Positions 27,790 to 35,056 of a stretch of 64,000 bases of DNA are shown here, one piece after another. The notes beneath the pieces were generated by a model. It ran no database searches. It had not been told where the DNA came from and saw only the letters and a list, made by a program, of their open reading frames with translations. The stretch lies in the NCBI GenBank assembly GCA_020638955.1, contig JACKHO010000009.1:248001-312000 (forward strand), in the 5' to 3' direction. The stretch comes from Planctomycetaceae bacterium (GTDB lineage: Bacteria; Planctomycetota; Planctomycetia; Planctomycetales; Planctomycetaceae). The translations under genes and the position numbers were made by a program. Positions within the stretch are counted from its first letter, which is position 1. Every line of letters begins with the position of its first letter.

Positions 27790-27975
27790 CGCGGCCTGGG
27801 ATGCTGTGCTGGCGTGAGTTTTTGTCCATTCAACAAATTCTCGCCCTGCACCACAAAAAGTTGGACGTGCCGCCGTTCGGTTTTGTACGATGGCGGAGTG
27901 GCGGCATGGCTCACCCCCTCTTGGGCGAGAGGTTGCCGGGACACTTGGCTTACGTCTGGCTGAAAGGGTGCTGCA

Positions 27976-28893
27976 ATGTTCGAGATTCCCAGTCTTCGTC
28001 CGGAAACCCGCTACGGAATTCCAACGGCTGACCAACTGCTGTTCAACCGCGAGTACATTGTTGGGTACTCCTACTTGCTGCGACAGGCGAAGTGGGCGAT
28101 GGAACTCATCGACCCAAGCAATAAGGCCGTGCTCGTGGGGCGTAACAACGTCTTCCGGACGGATGCACGTATTCCACCCATGTTTCGCGCGGATTTGGCG
28201 GACTACAAGGCATCGGGCCATGATCGCGGTCACTTGATTTCCAGTGCCGATCGTCGGGCTTCAACAATCGAAAACAGCGAGACCTTTCTGCTCAGTAACA
28301 TGAGCCCTCAGAAAGGAGAACTCAATCAGAGACTCTGGAAGGAACTCGAAGACGAAGTCCGGCTGCTCGCGTTCGATTTTCCCGAAGTCTATGCAATTTG
28401 TGGTCCGCTGTTTGACATTGGTAAACCCATCGAGGTCATCGGTAATAAGATGAACAGTGACGACAAGAACGACGTCGTCATTCCCATTCCGCACGCCTAT
28501 TTTAAATCCATTCTGGCCGAGAAGGCCGACGGAAAACTCGTTCTCTGGTCGTTCGTCATGGACAACGAGAAACTGGAAGGCCCGACAACGGACTACCTTG
28601 TACCAACTCACGATATCGAGCTGCGGGCCGGCCTCACTCTGTGGGATCGGTTGCGTGGTGAAGAAATGGAAAAGCTCAAAACAAAGAAAGGCTCTGCCGC
28701 CGCATTTAAGAAAGCCGTTGCCAACGGCCGCGCTGCCTCGAAGGTGAAAGACGAAACACGCAAAAAGCTGGCCCAGCAGTTGGGTATTGAAGAACTGAGC
28801 ATTGCCACAGAGTTCCTCAGCGAAAACCCCAAACTTGCCGATCTCGTCCTTGAACTTCGCAAAGGCAAAAGTGCGGAAGAGTCACCGCTTTAA
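27976..28893 (+). CDS. DNA/RNA non-specific endonuclease (NUC1/EndoG family), no signal peptide
   Basis: A His-Me finger nuclease of the NUC1/endonuclease G family, which cuts DNA and RNA with Mg2+. The active-site DRGH motif is in KASGHDRGHLISSADRR (His near residue 81), followed by the metal-binding Asn region FLLSNMSPQKGELNQRLWKELE. VYAICGPLFD is another family block. The 305 aa exceed the core: about residues 210-305 are an extra, Lys/Glu-rich helical tail. The ATG at 27976 follows AAAGGG, and no secretion signal is visible at the start, unlike most exported nucleases. Neighbours do not include an obvious inhibitor. Confidence 0.85.
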   Translation: MFEIPSLRPETRYGIPTADQLLFNREYIVGYSYLLRQAKWAMELIDPSNKAVLVGRNNVFRTDARIPPMFRADLADYKASGHDRGHLISSADRRASTIENSETFLLSNMSPQKGELNQRLWKELEDEVRLLAFDFPEVYAICGPLFDIGKPIEVIGNKMNSDDKNDVVIPIPHAYFKSILAEKADGKLVLWSFVMDNEKLEGPTTDYLVPTHDIELRAGLTLWDRLRGEEMEKLKTKKGSAAAFKKAVANGRAASKVKDETRKKLAQQLGIEELSIATEFLSENPKLADLVLELRKGKSAEESPL

Positions 28894-28977
28894 CACGCTT
28901 CGCAAAGTGGAATTTTCAACCACGTTCATCGATCACGACATTCGTGGGACATAGCGGCCAGTGGGAGGAGACCGCGA

Positions 28978-29649
28978 CTAATAGTCCCAATCGACTTTCT
29001 CACCGCCGTCTATGGTGAGCATGGGATAGAGAACTTCTTTGGGAATGCCGTCGCTGTAGTACCTGACGGAGCCATCTGCCAACAGGAGAAACAACTCTTG
29101 AGATGTATCAAGTTGCTGTCCATCCAGCGTTAGCTCGTCTTCTCGCAACACAAGGTCTTTCGGCTCGTGGAAATCAACTCCACTACCACGAACGGCGATT
29201 GCCATAACAACGTTTGACGCTCCGTCAGTCAAGTCTGCATACGAACGAGTCACCTGTTCTTGCCACGCCGCGCATGGCCCCAGTACAGCTAAGGGCTGAA
29301 AATCACATCGTCCATGCCGATGGCGTCGCCCAGCATCTAAGTTGTGAGAACTGTTCCAAGGCTGCGACAAATCGTACACGGAATCCGTCATGCCCGGAAA
29401 CTCATGACGCAGGATGACCGACCGCCATGAATGTATCTGTGTTCCATCATCAGTGCTCGTTACGACTGCTGGAAAGCTCCCATACACGTCATGGTAAGAA
29501 CTGAGAGCGACGACGAAATTCTTCAGGTCGTTGTGAGTCCCCATCAACTTGAGTGTATTGGACATGTCGAAGAGAGCAGGCGTGACCAACAAGGCCACGC
29601 CTGCCAGCAAGCCAACGACAATCAGACCGTGGCGAAGTCTTGAACTCAT
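28978..29649 (-). CDS. DUF1559-like protein with a non-standard N-terminus
   Basis: 223 residues. The middle and C-terminal sequence (VVALSSYHDVYGSFPA near 45-60, GPCAAWQEQVTRSYADLTDGASNVVMAI near 125-155, LLLADGSVRYYSDGI near the end) matches the DUF1559 pattern common in planctomycetes, related to type II secretion pseudopilins. The N-terminus is a plain hydrophobic anchor (GLIVVGLLAGVALLVTPA) and lacks the FTLVELLVVIAIIGIL prepilin motif usual for the family, so it may be a divergent or re-anchored copy. ATG 29649 is preferred to an upstream TTG. Function unknown. Confidence 0.7.
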   Translation of the reverse strand: MSSRLRHGLIVVGLLAGVALLVTPALFDMSNTLKLMGTHNDLKNFVVALSSYHDVYGSFPAVVTSTDDGTQIHSWRSVILRHEFPGMTDSVYDLSQPWNSSHNLDAGRRHRHGRCDFQPLAVLGPCAAWQEQVTRSYADLTDGASNVVMAIAVRGSGVDFHEPKDLVLREDELTLDGQQLDTSQELFLLLADGSVRYYSDGIPKEVLYPMLTIDGGEKVDWDY

Positions 29650-29803
29650 TTTGGTCAAGCTGGCTGGGCGGTGGGCTGGTTCGTATCAAACGTGTGACAC
29701 ACCCCATCTTACGAATAATCAAGAACGCCAGTTGGGAAATCCACACTCAATTTCGTCACTCCGCCTTGGCAAAGGCGAGTTCGCCTACAACATCGCGCCG
29801 ATT

Positions 29804-30019
29804 CTAGAAAATCGAGTAAATAAACGGCGCCGCACCCGTGACGGTTGCCCACACGACGAGGGCGCTCAGGCCACCCAGGATAACCAGAATGGGGACCAGC
29901 CACCACTTTTTGTTGTCGCGCAGGAAAAGTAGAAACTCGGCGAAGAATGACAGTTCCTGCTCCGACTGGCCCGAGGCGAAGTCGTTTGTCTCACTTGGGG
30001 GTGTTTGTTCTTCCGTCAT
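29804..30019 (-). CDS. DUF5989-type small membrane protein
   Basis: 71 residues: a Glu/Ser/Thr-rich start, then FFAEFLLFLRDNKKWWLVPILVILGGLSALVVW, one long membrane span, and the end GAAPFIYSIF, which fits the DUF5989 (SxtJ-associated) pattern of FLWEF/WLLP/APFIY. Its ATG overlaps the stop of the SGNH hydrolase gene by four bases (ATGA), so the two are translated together. In other genomes this family travels with SxtJ and carbamoyltransferase genes, neither of which is seen here. Role unknown. Confidence 0.65.
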   Translation of the reverse strand: MTEEQTPPSETNDFASGQSEQELSFFAEFLLFLRDNKKWWLVPILVILGGLSALVVWATVTGAAPFIYSIF

Positions 30020-30894
30020 CGTGCACCACCTGTCGCAATGGGAGATGCCGCAGTCCCCAACGTTTGAGCGAACAGCCGTTCCATCCTCTTGAGGCCGACC
30101 GGGCCGGGATAACGACCATCTTCGGCGTACCAGGACTCAGTTCCACCAATTTCTACGGCAACCCACTCCCACTCTTCCCAGTGGTCGACGAGAATGGCGT
30201 CGTAGGTCTTTGCAGCGGCTCTCAACGCTTCCAGGTAAATCAGTCGATCAGCGAGGCGGCTTTCATCCCGTTCGGGGAGACAGGGAGGCGTATTCACAAT
30301 AGCCGCAATGCCGAGGTTGTTGCAGAACTTCAGAATCCCTTCAATCGTGGCTTCAAAACGGTCAAAGCCTTTCATCCCGGATGCCGCGTCGCTGTGCCCG
30401 AAGAAGAGCACAACCACATCCGGGTAGTGACTGACGACGCGCCCCTCCCACGCCTGAATGAGATCGAAGACCGAGGCACTCTCTTCCAGCACGTCGACAA
30501 TTCGATCCTGCCGACGCCCAGGCCATGAGTGAATCATCTCACCCAGTTCGGACACGAGGGGATTCATTTCGTCATCACGGGCGTGCCCGGCGAGTAATGA
30601 GTCGCCAGCAAACACCCAGGTCAGTTTCTCAGCCTTGCCCAGAAAGCTGGGATTGTACGGAACTACATCAAATGTTGGTGTGGGAGCAGGCGGAGCAGGT
30701 GGCCGCTGGCTCATGCGCATGGCAATGCTGTCCACACGAACTGGAGGGGCTGGCTCCTCGGGAACAAGCGACGCAACATCCGCCGGCTCCGCGCATTCCT
30801 CACTCGCAGGACGCGGCGTCGCTGAGGAAATCAACGAAACGACGCGACGACGACGGAGGGAGTGCTGTGCCAGACGAAAATGTCCGCGACTCAT
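30016..30894 (-). CDS. SGNH/GDSL-type hydrolase
   Basis: 292 aa. After a variable Pro/Ala-rich N-terminus, about residue 95 begins the SGNH core: WVFAGDSLLAG (nucleophile Ser in the GDS block), DVVVLFFGHSDAA (Gly/Asn-block equivalent), and a C-terminal stretch SWYAEDGRYPGPVGLKRM carrying the Asp of the final catalytic block. No clear signal peptide; the N-terminus is Arg rich (FRLAQHSLRRRR). Such enzymes de-esterify acylated sugars or lipids. It precedes and is coupled to the DUF5989 protein, which suggests the hydrolase acts at or is anchored by a membrane partner. ATG 30894 is chosen over a TTG nine bases upstream. Confidence 0.7.
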   Translation of the reverse strand: MSRGHFRLAQHSLRRRRVVSLISSATPRPASEECAEPADVASLVPEEPAPPVRVDSIAMRMSQRPPAPPAPTPTFDVVPYNPSFLGKAEKLTWVFAGDSLLAGHARDDEMNPLVSELGEMIHSWPGRRQDRIVDVLEESASVFDLIQAWEGRVVSHYPDVVVLFFGHSDAASGMKGFDRFEATIEGILKFCNNLGIAAIVNTPPCLPERDESRLADRLIYLEALRAAAKTYDAILVDHWEEWEWVAVEIGGTESWYAEDGRYPGPVGLKRMERLFAQTLGTAASPIATGGAR

Positions 30895-31188
30895 AGGGGA
30901 CAAAGCGAACTTGGATTGGGGGACGGAATAGCCTCAGCAATAGCCTACCCTCTGTAAGCGTCGATCCGCAAACCGTTTCCCGTTTTGCCCCTCGATTTTG
31001 GATGAACGGTAGGGATTGGGCGGCCCCGGGGTACTCTGTTGGTAATCCTTTACCCGGATGGCGTTTGCGACAGAACGGCTGTTGTGCTTTCACAGATTGT
31101 AGCAAGTGGCCGGTCTGGGGAATTCTTGCGTCAGGTTTGTTAGAGTGCTCTCTGAAGTATTCACGTCACCCCCAGTTGGAAATTCCAT

Positions 31189-32172
31189 ATGTCCTTTGTC
31201 AACTTTTTCCGGAACACGGTTCGTTCGCTTGGAGTCCATACGGCGGTTGTCGCCTTGATGTGTGCGAATGGCCTGCAGGCCGCCGAGGTTTCGTCGTCGA
31301 AATACTCGGTCATAGCTGCCGACAAAGGACATGTCGTGCGTTACGACAAAACGGGTAAGGCGGAGTGGGAATTCAAAGGGGCGGGCAGTGCACATTGCCT
31401 CAAACAACTCCCCAACGGCAATTTGCTGACTCAACTCAGTTGGACGCATATTGTTGAGCTGAACCCCGCCGGAGAAATTGTGTGGGAATACGACTCCGGA
31501 AAGATGAACGGCAACGAGGGGAAGCGGATTGAAGTCCATGCCTTCCAGCGACTCGACAACGGCCTGACCATGATTGTCGAAAACGGCGTGGGCAGGATTA
31601 TCGAAGTGGACCGTGACGGCGTCATCAAACACAGCACCGCGTTCAAAGTCTCAAAGCCCAACGCTCACCGCGATTGCCGCCAGGCCCGCAAGCTGGAGAA
31701 CGGGAACTATCTGCTCTGCCACGAAGGGGATGGACGCGTCACAGAGTATTCGCCGTCCGGAGAAATCGTGTGGGACTACAACATTCCGCTCTTCGGTAAA
31801 GAACCAGCCCAGGGACATGGTCCCGAGGCTTGGGGAAATCAGTGCTACAACGCCTTGCGGCTCACCAACGGCAATACGCTCATTGCCACCGGCAACGGCC
31901 ACAGCGTTATTGAAGTGACACCCAAAAAGGAAATTGTCTGGCACCTCGCCCAGCACGACCTGCCCGGCATTACGCTCGCCTGGATTACCTCGCTGGAAGT
32001 TTTGCCCGGCGGCAACATGATTCTCGGCAACTGCCACGCTGGCCCGGACAATCCTCAACTGATCGAAGTCAATCGCGACAAGAAAGTCGTCTGGACCTTC
32101 AAAGACTTCGACCTCCTCGGCGACGCCACCGCCGCCTCAGCAACGGTCGGCGTCGATGGTGTGCTGCGGTAA
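31189..32172 (+). CDS. Secreted beta-propeller protein, arylsulfotransferase (ASST)-like
   Basis: 327 aa with a signal peptide (SLGVHTAVVALMCANGLQAA). The repeats IELNPAGEIVWEYD, SPSGEIVWDY and VTPKKEIVWHLAQHD recur about every 45-50 residues, as blades of an ASST/PQQ-like propeller. Such proteins often bind or transfer sulfate groups, or serve as scaffolds. A cytosolic-type enzyme site was not found. It begins a small region that is rich in repeats downstream. ATG 31189 without an obvious strong SD. Confidence 0.7.
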   Translation: MSFVNFFRNTVRSLGVHTAVVALMCANGLQAAEVSSSKYSVIAADKGHVVRYDKTGKAEWEFKGAGSAHCLKQLPNGNLLTQLSWTHIVELNPAGEIVWEYDSGKMNGNEGKRIEVHAFQRLDNGLTMIVENGVGRIIEVDRDGVIKHSTAFKVSKPNAHRDCRQARKLENGNYLLCHEGDGRVTEYSPSGEIVWDYNIPLFGKEPAQGHGPEAWGNQCYNALRLTNGNTLIATGNGHSVIEVTPKKEIVWHLAQHDLPGITLAWITSLEVLPGGNMILGNCHAGPDNPQLIEVNRDKKVVWTFKDFDLLGDATAASATVGVDGVLR

Positions 32173-32311
32173 TTCGCGTCCGGATAAACAGTGTGGCGGG
32201 GGCGTCTCGGAGATCATCGCACGAGGACGCATGATCAAATCAGTTCACGCTGCGCAGTCGAAGCCGGCATCAAGCCCCCGGTTATTTGAGCTTAGAAACG
32301 ACGAGGTTTTG

Positions 32312-32381
32312 GCCACGAAAAACACGAAAAGTCACAAAAAGACGTTGACCTGTTTTCGTGACTTTTTGTGTTTTTTGTGGC
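32312..32381. repeat. 29-bp A-rich inverted repeat (GCCACGAAAAACACGAAAAG-type)
   Basis: Left arm at 32312-32340 begins GCCACGAAAAACACGAAAAG; right arm at 32353-32381 ends TTTTTTGTGGC. The arms are complementary except at three positions where G faces T, allowing G-U pairs in RNA; the loop has 12 bases. The left arm has T- and A-rich ends like a bidirectional terminator, but the length is more typical of an interspersed repeat. Nothing else in the window has this sequence. Confidence 0.75.
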
Positions 32382-32431
32382 AATGAAGATCACTGAAACA
32401 GACTCGCGGTATTCACGCGGCTTATGCTGAT

Positions 32432-32512
32432 TGTTTGCATCCCACTAGAATAGGACGCCAGTACCAAAGGCCTCCCACGGCTTCGCCGCCCCGATTTCGT
32501 CGGGGCCACCCA
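32432..32512 (+). repeat. Direct repeat E, copy 1
   Basis: Begins about TGTTTGCATCCCACTAGAAT and ends with GGGGCCACCC. It shares long blocks, GGCCTCCCACGGCTTCGCCG and GATTTC-TNGGGGCCACC, with the copy at 32809-32889 (imperfect, by eye). A partial third copy, ATTTCATCGGGGCCGCCCGC, sits at 32768-32789. The copies bracket the 76-aa gene. Confidence 0.7.
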
Positions 32513-32533
32513 CTGTCCACCAACGAGGACATA

Positions 32534-32764
32534 ATGACACCCGATGATGACGCACCAAAACCTCCGTTTTTCTTTTTGTCGATGGTGCTGGCAATTGGAA
32601 GCATCGTCTCCGTAATCGCATTCAAATTGACTCAGTCGCCAACTCTTTTCGTCGTCACCAAAGTTTCGCTGTTCACAACAATTGCTGTCGCGTCGTACGC
32701 CGTTTGGGGGCGATTTATCTGCTTCTTGGTGATTGAACTGAAGAAGGCAATTTGGCGCAAGTAA
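32534..32764 (+). CDS. Small hypothetical membrane protein bracketed by repeats
   Basis: 76 aa with two hydrophobic stretches (FFFLSMVLAIGSIVSVIAF and FTTIAVASYAVWGRFICFLV) after a short acidic start and before a Lys/Arg-rich end. The ATG at 32534 has GAGGA five to eight bases upstream, which speaks for a real gene. It lies between two copies of direct repeat E, like an inserted small-gene unit. No family was recognised. Confidence 0.55.
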   Translation: MTPDDDAPKPPFFFLSMVLAIGSIVSVIAFKLTQSPTLFVVTKVSLFTTIAVASYAVWGRFICFLVIELKKAIWRK

Positions 32765-32767
32765 CAA

Positions 32768-32889
32768 TTTCATCGGGGCCGCCCGCCACTCAGGGGCATC
32801 TGTTGAATGTTTGCGTTCCACTAGAGTAAAACGCCAGGACTGAGGCCTCCCACGGCTTCGCCGCCCGGATTTCATTGGGGCCACCTGCC
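32768..32889 (+). repeat. Direct repeat E, partial copy plus copy 2
   Basis: A partial copy (32768-32789, ATTTCATCGGGGCCGCCCGC) is followed by a full copy at about 32809-32889 with the same CACTAGA-AAACGCCAG start, the GGCCTCCCACGGCTTCGCCG block and a final GGGGCCACC. It separates the 76-aa and 87-aa genes. Confidence 0.65.
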
Positions 32890-32901
32890 GAGGTTCGAAA
32901 G

Positions 32902-33165
32902 ATGGATGTGTTTATCTACTTCAAGGAACGGCTACCTGTTGGGCTTGATGTATTGGAAGATGCCCTCGATGCCGCTCTTGGCGAAAACGGAGAAGTGACT
33001 GGCTCTGGCACTGGGCAAGTCGGAAGCAATCTTGATCTCTACGTGGATGACAATGATATGAGCGTCGACGAAGTCGTCGAAATGATACGACGTGCCTTGG
33101 GTGTGTACGGGATTCCGAAATCATCGACCATCGTAATCGGCGAAAACAATTTCTCAGTTGTTTGA
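32902..33165 (+). CDS. Small acidic hypothetical protein (87 aa)
   Basis: 87 residues beginning MDVFIYFKERLPVG, rich in Asp/Glu/Val, with YVDDNDMSVDEVVEMIRR in the middle and PKSSTIVIGENNFSV at the end. Short acidic proteins of this size are common as immunity or antitoxin proteins, but no toxin is adjacent, and the resemblance is only general. GAGG lies before the ATG at 32902. It is directly preceded by copy 2 of direct repeat E. Confidence 0.5.
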   Translation: MDVFIYFKERLPVGLDVLEDALDAALGENGEVTGSGTGQVGSNLDLYVDDNDMSVDEVVEMIRRALGVYGIPKSSTIVIGENNFSVV

Positions 33166-33172
33166 TACGAGG

Positions 33173-33198
33173 CGTTCCCAAGCTGGAGCTTGGAAACG
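33173..33198. repeat. REP-like palindrome, CGTTCCCAAGC family, copy 1
   Basis: CGTTCCCAAGC-TGGA-GCTTGGAAACG, an 11-bp stem with one mismatch and a four-base loop. Lies between the 87-aa gene stop and the 66-aa gene end, so it could work as a bidirectional end point. Confidence 0.7.
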
Positions 33199-33218
33199 AG
33201 GTGATGAAGTTTCTACCA

Positions 33219-33419
33219 TCACCTCGGATGGCGGCGAAAGCAGATGTATGCAATCCAAATGCCGAGACAAATTGAAAGAACAGGCCCGGCTACTCCAATG
33301 GGTACAAAAAACGTAGTGGGGCCAAGGTGTCCCGTCGTGAGGCACCAGACGAATTCGAAAACCCAGGCTACGGACCAGATGACTGCAATAGTTCCTATGG
33401 TGAAACGTAGGACTTGCAT
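33219..33419 (-). CDS. Small hypothetical membrane protein (66 aa)
   Basis: 66 residues with two hydrophobic spans (IGTIAVIWSVAWVFEFVWCL and TTFFVPIGVAGPVLSICLGIWIAYICF) and a basic end. GAGGATGAC lies just before the ATG at 33419, which favours translation. It lies between two palindromes of the CGTTCCCAAGC family and faces away from the upstream genes. No family was recognised. Confidence 0.5.
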   Translation of the reverse strand: MQVLRFTIGTIAVIWSVAWVFEFVWCLTTGHLGPTTFFVPIGVAGPVLSICLGIWIAYICFRRHPR

Positions 33420-33560
33420 CAGTCATCCTCATTCTCAAGTTCTGCCATCGTTCTCCCTGGTTCCTGCTTGGGAACCAATTTCGCCGTGCACCTTAACTGC
33501 CGCAATGTCGTTTGCCGAGTGGCGAGGCAGGACTTTGAGTATCGAATCCGCAATCCGGGC

Positions 33561-33586
33561 CGTTCCCAAGCCGGAGCTTGGGAACG
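33561..33586. repeat. REP-like palindrome, CGTTCCCAAGC family, copy 2
   Basis: CGTTCCCAAGC-CGGA-GCTTGGGAACG, a perfect 11-bp stem with a four-base loop. A more degenerate copy, GGTTCCTGCTTGGGAACC, lies near 33459-33476. This copy is about 35 bases beyond the stop of the sulfatase gene and so may end it. Confidence 0.8.
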
Positions 33587-33621
33587 AGGTTGATTGTGGG
33601 GCAAATAAATCTGTCTGCCAG

Positions 33622-35001
33622 TTACTTCTTCACCCTCAAACCCGTCTCACGGTCAAACCCATCGGGCGTGAGGTTTTCGGTGCCGGGGAAGGCGTCCTGG
33701 GTTTGGGCTTGCCAGTCGGCGAGTTGGTTTTTCAGTTCGCTCAGACGTTTGGCGTAGGCCGGTTTGTCGGCGAGGTTGTTCAGGCAGTGGGGGTCGACCG
33801 TGATGTCGTACAGTTCCTCTTCGGGTCTGGGTGTTGTAAAGACATGAGCCAGGGCGGGGGTGAGTTGGTTTGCGTCGCGCAGGCGTTGTAGTTCCAAATG
33901 TGTGGGGGAACGGACGGCGTCGGCAGGTGGGGTGCCGGGGAGTTGGGGTTGCCAGTTGCGGACGTAGCGGAAGCGGCTGGTGACGACGCCCCGTTCGAAG
34001 GCCTGATAGTCATGCCAGTTGTGTTCCGAGAAACAGGCCTCGCGCGTGGTGGCATTCACGTCTTTCAGCAGTGCCGCAAAAGACTTTCCCTGATGCGAAG
34101 CGAGCGGCGGCTGTCCGGCCAGTTCCAGTACGGTGGGCACAATGTCCACACTGCTGACGAGTTGACGGCAGACTTCTCCCGTCGTCGACATTCCCTGCGG
34201 ATACCGCACAATGAACGGAGTATGGACACCATCTTCGTAGACGGTCGTCTTGCAACGCGGGAAGGGGCGACCGTTGTCGCTGATGACGAGCACAAACGTG
34301 TTGTCCGCCACCCCCTGCTCTTCCAGTTCCTGGAGCACGAGTCCGATGAATTCATCGAACCGGGAGATTTCATCGTAGTACAGGGCGAGGTCGCCGCGGA
34401 CTGGATCGGTGTCCGGAAAAATGGGCGGGACAATGGTGTCGCTCTTTTCGTGGGGAGGATCGACCGCGCCGGGCGCGTAGTCGCGGTGAGGATCGGTCGC
34501 GGCGAACCAGAAGAAGAATGGCTTGTCGCGCGGTCGGTCTTTCAGTGTGGGGAGCCAGTCCCCTTCTCCACCGGGGCCGCCACCCTGCTTCACCAAATCG
34601 AACTGTTTGATGACCGCGTTCCCCAAATGCCATTTGCCGACTGCCGCAGTGTAATAGCCTGCTTCACGCAATGGACTGGCAATGAGGACCTGTTCCGCTG
34701 GCAGCGGCATGTGCAGTTCGCTCGCACCTGTTGAATGCGGATAGCGTCCCGTCAGAATGGAGCAGCGACTCGGACTGCAGGAGGAACAGGTGAGATACGC
34801 TCGGTCAAACCGCATCCCCTCTTCTGCCAGCCGGTCGATGTTCGGCGTGCGTATGTAAGGATGCCCGTAGGCTCCGCAATCATCCCACGCCATGTCATCT
34901 GCTATGAAAATCAGAAAGTTCGGCTGGGCGGTTTCGGCGGTCGCAACTGAGGCAAGAGCCAAAAGTGCGAGGGCGCCGATTACAAATCGATATGAGTTCA
35001 C
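33622..35001 (-). CDS. Secreted sulfatase, heparan N-sulfatase/sulfamidase-like
   Basis: 459 aa, with an N-terminal signal peptide (FVIGALALLALASVATAE), the metal-binding DD in IFIADDMAWDDCGAYG, and the formylglycine site CSPSRCSILTGRYPHSTG with Cys75. GKWHLGNAVIKQF and ISDNGRPFPRCKTTVYEDGVHTPFIV are also typical; the latter resembles the sulfamidase subgroup. The GTG at 35001 has GAGGAA six bases upstream. It lies directly below the sialidase-like propeller gene on the same strand (55-base gap), a likely pair for breakdown of a sulfated glycan. Substrate is an inference. Confidence 0.9.
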   Translation of the reverse strand: MNSYRFVIGALALLALASVATAETAQPNFLIFIADDMAWDDCGAYGHPYIRTPNIDRLAEEGMRFDRAYLTCSSCSPSRCSILTGRYPHSTGASELHMPLPAEQVLIASPLREAGYYTAAVGKWHLGNAVIKQFDLVKQGGGPGGEGDWLPTLKDRPRDKPFFFWFAATDPHRDYAPGAVDPPHEKSDTIVPPIFPDTDPVRGDLALYYDEISRFDEFIGLVLQELEEQGVADNTFVLVISDNGRPFPRCKTTVYEDGVHTPFIVRYPQGMSTTGEVCRQLVSSVDIVPTVLELAGQPPLASHQGKSFAALLKDVNATTREACFSEHNWHDYQAFERGVVTSRFRYVRNWQPQLPGTPPADAVRSPTHLELQRLRDANQLTPALAHVFTTPRPEEELYDITVDPHCLNNLADKPAYAKRLSELKNQLADWQAQTQDAFPGTENLTPDGFDRETGLRVKK

Positions 35002-35056
35002 GAGCGTTCCTCAATGAGGGTTCGAGGAGAAATTAAGGCTGAGAGCAACGAGCTGA

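Larger units (their letters stand above)
32173..32533. other. Repeat-rich intergenic stretch without a credible gene
   Basis: Holds the 29-bp A-rich hairpin (32312-32381) and the first copy of the 80-bp direct-repeat family (32432-32512) before the 76-aa gene. The frames that run across it are short and made of repeat sequence, so nothing else is annotated. Confidence 0.55.

Noticed and set aside
32156..32386. Plus-strand frame of 76 codons after the ASST-like gene
   Set aside because: It runs through the 29-bp hairpin repeat and has no ribosome site or conserved pattern.
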